A stretch of 64,000 nucleotides of DNA. It comes from Mytilus trossulus. Lineage: Eukaryota > Mollusca > Bivalvia > Mytilida > Mytilidae. The position numbers and the translations under genes were made by a program. Under the pieces are notes generated by a model. It was not told the origin of the DNA. It ran no database searches and was given only the letters and a program-made list of their open reading frames with translations. Each line of letters opens with the position of its first letter. Position 1 is the first letter of the stretch. Below are positions 58,791-64,000 of this stretch, in pieces. The stretch spans positions 63,805,436 through 63,869,435 of the forward strand of contig NC_086381.1 of assembly GCF_036588685.1 (NCBI RefSeq). The letters run 5' to 3'.

Positions 58791-59227
58791 GCAATCTTAA
58801 GACTTTGGTGTTAGGGTCGACTATTTTTTCCTTTCTCTTCTTTGCTTTCTTTTTGCCATGCTGTTTTGTTTTTTTTTGCTTTTTTTTACGTATAACTTTG
58901 TATTGTTGTCTTGTCATCTTCTCTTTTGTTTTTGTTATTCAAATAAATGCTTTGCCAAAACATACAATGAGTACATGACATATTTTGCTAAACTTATCAA
59001 GTGATATTGTAGATATTTTAGAAATATGGAGTTTTATATTTTACTGCAAGAAATTGATTGACATTTTTAATATTTTCTATATAATTGTGTAGTTGCTGTC
59101 ACACTAACGTATAACTTGCGTCAGCTTTCTATCATGATATACTTTAACAACAAGTTGTTTTGATATCCTTTGAAGTTTATCCTAAGTATCTTATTATTTT
59201 CATAGAACACACGGTATATAACTTTTT

Positions 59228-59233
59228 TTTATT
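59228..59233 (-). promoter_or_regulatory. Possible polyadenylation signal of TRIM copy 4
   Basis: AATAAA on the minus strand about 260 bp past the stop codon, inside a T-rich (plus strand) run. This is a position match only; such hexamers are frequent in AT-rich DNA. Confidence 0.25.
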
Positions 59234-59490
59234 AAACTATTTCCTAACTCAGCAATCATATATAGAAAATATGTGTTTCTTTTGTGTAAGACTATATAAC
59301 AAGATATATTTAACTCATTAAACAAGTTTTCCATTTGCATCTTTTTATCACATTGCACAACACGTGTGTTTAACTTCAGCAGAAATCAGTCCCGGAAGAT
59401 TTGTGGACATGACATGGGTACATTCAATAGAAAAATTATAGCAGCTAAAATTACAATGATATGACACAAGTCTCCTTGGATGATATTGCA

Positions 59491-61194
59491 TTAGCCGTAA
59501 GAAATGTCATATACATTTGCAAAGTCGGTTCCAATTGTTACTAACAGCTGATTCCTCACTTTGTCAAAGAAAATTGCTGTCGTCCTTTTAAGACCATCTT
59601 TCTTGGTCAGTATTTGTTTGCACTGTTTTCCATCAGGAGATATGACAATAATATTACATGACAACTCTCCAACAACAAAAACATTCCCGTTGTTATCCAC
59701 GGTCAGTCCTAGCGGACGATCTAACACGCTTTTATCTTTGAACTCCCACACTAGTTCCCTACTGTATGAACGGCATGTTACTGTGTGTTTATGCGGATTT
59801 GTATAGAAAATCTTGTCATCATACGTTGAAACGTATGAATAACACGACGAGGCAGTGATAGGGATTGTGGTGATACTGTAGTCTGTACAAGATATCACAT
59901 GTAAGTTTTTGTCTGCAACACAACAGATCAATGATTTACCGTCATAAGTTATTCCAAACGGACTATCAGGTAAGTCGATGAATTTTTTTATTTTTCTCTT
60001 GATAAGATCAACAAAAACGATACCAGGCTGTGTCAGAGAACATCCAGTTGATACAGCTAGTGTAGAGCCATCGTAGGACACTACATCAAACGCACTGTAC
60101 GGGTCTGTAAGGGGAATTGCATATACAACTTCACCATCGGCATTAATTGCATTTACTTTTTCATTGTTAGCTTCATAATTTGTGAACAGAAATTCTCCTT
60201 TATTTGTAACACAACAACCAGTAGTGAGATTACAATTCGTGTCGAATTTTCGTAAGAGTTCAAGTTTGACATCGTTGATTGATTTTATTGCTTTAGGAAC
60301 CATTATTTGGGCTTGTCTGTCTTTCCTTCTTATAAGGTCAATTTTAGTAGACGGAATTTTCTTGACTTTAATGGACCCTAACCTCTCAACAGTTAGAAAA
60401 TCATATATCTTAGTGTTTGTTTCACTCTCTATGATGATTTTCTCGTGATACTCATTTTGGATACAAAACTGGAGATGTTTTTCGAGTTCAGTGGTTTTTG
60501 ACTGAATGTCCATCATACGTAGGAATGCTTGCAGATTTGATGCGTATTTCTTAGTGCTCTTGATTTCTGACTTGATCTGATTTATTTCCTTTGCTTTATC
60601 TTGCAAAGATGACACAATCGAATGCATTTGGTTGCAGCAATCAAATTCAATTTGGTCTAGTTCTTTGGTGAACTCCTTTTCCAGTTTCTCAACATGCTGG
60701 TTGATCTGCATTTTTAAGTAACAAACTTGTGCAGCTATTTTCTTCTTTTGATCTGTTATATTTTCTATATTCGACTCTCTGTCTTTACGAATAAGATTTA
60801 TATTAGTAAATATGTCGTCCAGACTGTGCTCTAGGTCAACGAAGGACTCTGAAGTCTTGATGTCTTTTACTAGCTCATCCAGTGAAAGTATTTCTCCACA
60901 TTTCCCGTGATCCTTTACGCACTTGTTGCATATTGGACTCTCGTGCTTATTACAATAAAGTTGATATATTTCATTGTGATAAATACAATACTGATTTACA
61001 TCGGTTACAGCGGATGGTAATAATTGATAATCTGAGATAAAAATCGTTTTGTGATTTCTTGTTGCCTTCAAAACATTATGATGTTCTTTACAGCCAGTAC
61101 ATAATGGTTCTTCACACTCTATACACCAGTGAGTTGATTGTATAGTTTGGTGTTGATGGTCGCATACTGCGCACACTGATGTACTTGTCGCCAT
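59491..61194 (-). CDS. TRIM-like protein: two B-boxes, coiled coil, NHL-type propeller (intact)
   Basis: The 567-codon frame from the ATG at 61194 is uninterrupted. An in-frame GTG lies 4 codons upstream but sits across a predicted splice site, so the ATG is the better start. First B-box-like motif: C8, C11, C24, C27, C32, C35, H38/H39, H48. Second B-box: C70, H73, C81, H84, C89, C92, H96/C99. A coiled coil spans about 110-250 (KEINQIKSEIKSTKKYASNL). A propeller of about six blades spans 320-560 (GKSLICCVADKNLHVISCTD, LDRPLGLTVDNNGNVFVVGE). There is no RING finger, so it is not a canonical TRIM E3 ligase. Such genes are greatly expanded in bivalves and often linked to immune responses; a role here is inference. 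The coding part is a single exon, with a 3' splice site (TTTATTTTAACAG) just before the start implying an upstream non-coding exon. Confidence 0.9.
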   Translation of the reverse strand: MATSTSVCAVCDHQHQTIQSTHWCIECEEPLCTGCKEHHNVLKATRNHKTIFISDYQLLPSAVTDVNQYCIYHNEIYQLYCNKHESPICNKCVKDHGKCGEILSLDELVKDIKTSESFVDLEHSLDDIFTNINLIRKDRESNIENITDQKKKIAAQVCYLKMQINQHVEKLEKEFTKELDQIEFDCCNQMHSIVSSLQDKAKEINQIKSEIKSTKKYASNLQAFLRMMDIQSKTTELEKHLQFCIQNEYHEKIIIESETNTKIYDFLTVERLGSIKVKKIPSTKIDLIRRKDRQAQIMVPKAIKSINDVKLELLRKFDTNCNLTTGCCVTNKGEFLFTNYEANNEKVNAINADGEVVYAIPLTDPYSAFDVVSYDGSTLAVSTGCSLTQPGIVFVDLIKRKIKKFIDLPDSPFGITYDGKSLICCVADKNLHVISCTDYSITTIPITASSCYSYVSTYDDKIFYTNPHKHTVTCRSYSRELVWEFKDKSVLDRPLGLTVDNNGNVFVVGELSCNIIVISPDGKQCKQILTKKDGLKRTTAIFFDKVRNQLLVTIGTDFANVYDISYG

Positions 61195-61225
61195 TGACGA
61201 TGTCACTGTTAAAATAAAATTTAAA
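61195..61225 (-). promoter_or_regulatory. Conserved 3' splice site before the TRIM start codon
   Basis: Reading on the minus strand, a T-rich tract ends in TTTTAACAG 11 bp before the ATG. The equivalent sites at 48669-48700, 28479-28505 and 7100-7130 read TTTGTCAG, TTTGACAG and TTTGACAG. Conservation among otherwise decaying copies supports a real intron in the 5' UTR. The first exon was not found. Confidence 0.6.
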
Positions 61226-61229
61226 AAGT

Positions 61230-61340
61230 AAAATCACAAATTCACCGAACTCCAAAATGTCCCAAATCAAATGGCAAAATCAAAGCTCAAACACATCATA
61301 CGAATGGATTAAATCTCTCTCCTGATATGGTACAAACTAT
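61230..61340 (+). repeat. Dispersed repeat family A, short copy
   Basis: Blocks AAAAGTAAAATCACAAA, ACACATCATACGAATGGA and GATATGGTACAAAC follow the family A head. It lies in the presumed 5' intron of TRIM copy 4. Confidence 0.55.
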
Positions 61341-61344
61341 GAAA

Positions 61345-62170
61345 CTTTGTTAAAATTGATCTATGATCATTAATTGATTATTACACTATTAAATGAATTG
61401 AGTGCGTTCGAAGATTGTTTTCTTTGGTTAACGGTTTACTGAAGTTTGAAACTGAGTTATGTATCCTTGAATATGAAGGGGTGAACATTGTGGGTGACTA
61501 AATGAGATGTTTTCTGGTTCTGTAACTAAATAGACATTATATGTCAAGCTGTTATAGTTTATTCGGATTTTTGAGTGACCAAATAGTGACTTTTGTTAAG
61601 ATTTTTGAAAGTGATTTTAAAGTAGAGTTCAGAACACACAAAATGGCTGACAAGGTAACGAAAGACAAACAACAACAACAACAATCAAACGTAGACAGTT
61701 TTTTAGGAAGTGACCTTTGTAAACAGGAAGTAGCTCTTTGTTTTTACTTAATTCATTGAAAAGTATACAGAAACTATATATCTTTTCACTTAACTTTCAT
61801 TTGACACTGGAAATGACATTTTAAACCGAATTTAAATATTTTCATATCAAAACAAATCATCAGAAGTGGAGAGACATGCAATTGTTCTCCGAACAATTGG
61901 TTTTTATATGTGTTTTTATCTTGTATCATAATTTAGAAAGCAGTCTTATTTTCAAACTGTCATTTACATGTATGGTTTGGTATTTGACAATGAGTAATGT
62001 AATCGTAGCATAAAGAATGACAATAAGACAATTATCAAAAGATAAGTCTGGGTTGTTTGAGAAAAAAAAACCAATTGTACCGTTCTCAGTGACTGAATTA
62101 CATGTCGTTTTTATCTACGAATGTTTCAAGACTTAAACTATGTATTTTTAAATTAAACATATCTTCTGCT
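61345..62170. other. AT-rich DNA with one short open frame
   Basis: A 72-codon frame at 61541-61759 contains a KDKQQQQQS run encoded by CAACAACAA repeats and has no recognisable domain. Part of this stretch may be the 5' UTR of the LINE that follows, but no promoter can be pointed to. Confidence 0.4.
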
Positions 62171-62173
62171 AAT

Positions 62174-64000
62174 ATGATTTCATTTTACATACTTTTATTA
62201 TGTTTGTTGCTAATATGTGATGATATCGAACCGAACGCGGGTCCTGAGCGCGCGCGCACCAAACATTTCTGAGAAAACATTGTCAATTTTCCATGGAAAT
62301 AGAAGAAACCTTAGAAATAAACTGAATTATATTGTCGATATAATGGAAGCTTACGATGTCGTATTTTACAGATTTTTACAGATCCTGATTTATATATATC
62401 TGGTGTTGAAATATTAGTTCGAAAATATAGGAATTCTCCTGGGGTGGCTTTATTATGTATTATAAAAGGTATGTTGGAATAACTCGTCGACATGATTTGG
62501 AGAATTATCAACTTGAGAGTATGTGGTTTGAGTTAAAATCTAAATTGCGATCAATATCGATAAGCATCAACTATAGGTCCGAACGGCAATCTTCGGTGTA
62601 TTTCGGGCAGCATTTTGATCAAATGTTGAAAAATGCCCTGTGTTAAATAATTGCATAATTTGCTTAGGTGACCTGAATAAAAACTTTGTCAGATCTACCG
62701 TCAAATATGAGAGAATTTTTTTCATCAATAGCCTTGTTAACATAATTTACAAAGCTACTCATTTTTACACATGAACAGGTAGCACTTGTTTACTTGATCC
62801 TATTTTAGTCACTGATTCGATACCGGTTTTAGATAAAGACACAATACCTTTTAATAGAGGTATTGGTAATCATGATGGAACATACGTCACTATCGATTGT
62901 GGTTGTAGTAAAAAAGGAACTTATCATAGATTAGTGTGGGATTATGAAAAAGGTGATTATGACCTTATGAAACAAAAAGTAGTTGAAACAAATAAGAATA
63001 TATAATTTCAGATCCAAGTGACGTTAATGTTGCTGCGACTAATTTCACAGACTCATTTCTTAATATAGCTTCCGAGTGTACACCTACATGGGAAGGGTTA
63101 CTATAAGGTGTGACGATAAAGTTTCGAATTTTCGGCGTGAAACGAGAAAACACAACAGGATTCGTAATAGATTTATTCGCTCAAAAAGTACAGCCACAGA
63201 AACGAAATTTAAACAACAAAGGAACAAAGTAAATAACCTGACCGACGTCTTGAGTTTATTTCACAAATTGGAGGTAGTAAACAAGATGTACTTGATAATC
63301 ATTCGACGCTCAATGTTAATAAAGCTGTTGGGCCAGATATCGTTAGCAATAGAATGATACTTGCTGTTAGAATTAACATTCCAAAACCATTATGTGTACT
63401 TTTTAACAAATCTTTAAATTATAAAATATTTCCAGACCAATGGAAGATTGCACATGTTATTCCCTTATTCAAAAGTGATGACAATTACCGTCTATTTACA
63501 GGCTAGTCTCCTTATGGTCATGTGTGAGTAAAATTTTTGAAAAGATTGGTTTAAAAATATTCTTAACCATTTAAATGAAAATAAACATTATACAAGTATA
63601 AATCCAGATTTATTCCACGATACTCAACTTCGCATCAGTTGATAGAATTGTATAACAAAATTTTGAGTTTTAACAAGCATTACATTTGCTGATATAAGCA
63701 AAGCATTTGATACTGTTTGGATTAAGGCTTTTTTACATAAACTTAAAACATATGGTATAAAAGGAGACTTGCTATGTTGGTTGAAAAGTTGCTTGTCTAG
63801 ACGATCTCATAAGAGTTGTCATAAAAGATTCATTATCAAACATTCGAAAATTCAACTCTGGTGTGCTTCATGGATCGGTATAAGAACCCTTTTTGTTTTT
63901 AATATACATAAATGATATAGCTGATGGGATGTCTGGATTCGGAAGGCTTTTTTGCAGATGATACTTCAATAGGTCATACTGTACCTGATGAATCCACTTT
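62174..64000 (+). pseudogene. APE-type LINE (CR1/jockey-like), decayed, runs off the window
   Basis: The first 32 codons (62174-62272) read MISFYILLLCLLLICDDIEP then NAGPERARTK, a hydrophobic leader followed by a 2A-like motif. After a stop, endonuclease sequence is recognisable in shifting frames: FHGN.R.LRNKLNYI (62280-62335), YYKRYVGITRRHDLEN, WFELKSKLRSISISI, and an IICLGDLN motif (~62655-62678) equivalent to the GDFN motif of APE nucleases. RT pieces follow: KAVGPDIVSNRM (~63320), NYKIFPDQWKIAHVIPLFKS (~63420-63475), ADISKAFDTVW (~63690), GVLHGSV (~63860), FLIYINDIADGMSG (~63895) and the catalytic FADDTS (63951-63968). Many frameshifts and stops make this a dead copy. The 3' part lies beyond 64000. 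Clade assignment (CR1, jockey or a relative) is uncertain. Confidence 0.75.

Noticed and set aside
1-64000. CRISPR array, prokaryotic operon, phage or defence island
   Set aside because: The sequence has introns, vertebrate/invertebrate-type transposons and no ribosome-binding sites or dense gene packing; it is eukaryotic nuclear DNA.

Overview
The window looks like AT-rich nuclear DNA from a marine bivalve, most likely a mytilid mussel. I infer this from the dispersed repeats, which I recognise from Mytilus genomes, from an expanded family of B-box/NHL-type genes and from the retroelement mix. I could run no database search, so the organism call is an inference. There are no bacterial genes, operons, rRNA genes or CRISPR arrays, and I saw no convincing tRNA gene.

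The host content is a decaying cluster of RING-less, TRIM-like genes (two B-boxes, coiled coil, beta-propeller), all on the minus strand. They lie at 5.4-7.1 kb (pseudogene), 13.9-28.5 kb (pseudogene split by a 12.6-kb insertion), 41.7-41.9 kb (scrap), 46.6-48.7 kb (pseudogene) and 59.5-61.2 kb (the only intact copy, 567 codons). Copies 2 and 4 also share downstream DNA, including the same degraded Penelope-type reverse transcriptase (RT) fragment, so they arose by DNA-level duplication of a larger block.

Mobile DNA makes up much of the rest. (i) 14045-26655 is one insertion with ~1-kb terminal inverted repeats (TIRs) built partly of 22-bp tandem repeats. It is bounded by a 6-7 bp target duplication and sits inside the propeller exon of TRIM copy 2. 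(ii) 31.5-41.4 kb is a relic flanked by inverted repeats, coding for an uncharacterised protein with FEN1/PIN-like nuclease motifs and a Cys-rich tail. It is itself interrupted by (iii) a 6.5-kb Harbinger element at 32.5-39.0 kb, with an apparently intact five-exon HARBI1-type transposase (342 aa) converging on a Myb-like partner that carries one premature stop. (iv) 52.8-56.2 kb is a near-complete Penelope-like element of the permuted, Naiad-like type (GIY-YIG nuclease upstream of RT, linked by a CxC motif), with one stop and one frameshift. (v) A 5'-proximal part of a decayed APE-type LINE runs off the right edge from 62.2 kb. A hammerhead ribozyme with an intact catalytic core lies at 3511-3554, and a decayed one near 43.95 kb. 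At least five short foldback/palindromic elements and many copies of a few dispersed repeats fill the remainder.

The window is best read as a tandem immune-type gene cluster being taken apart by nested transposition. Long stretches (1-2.4 kb, 29.9-31.5 kb, 48.7-52.8 kb) hold nothing I can identify.
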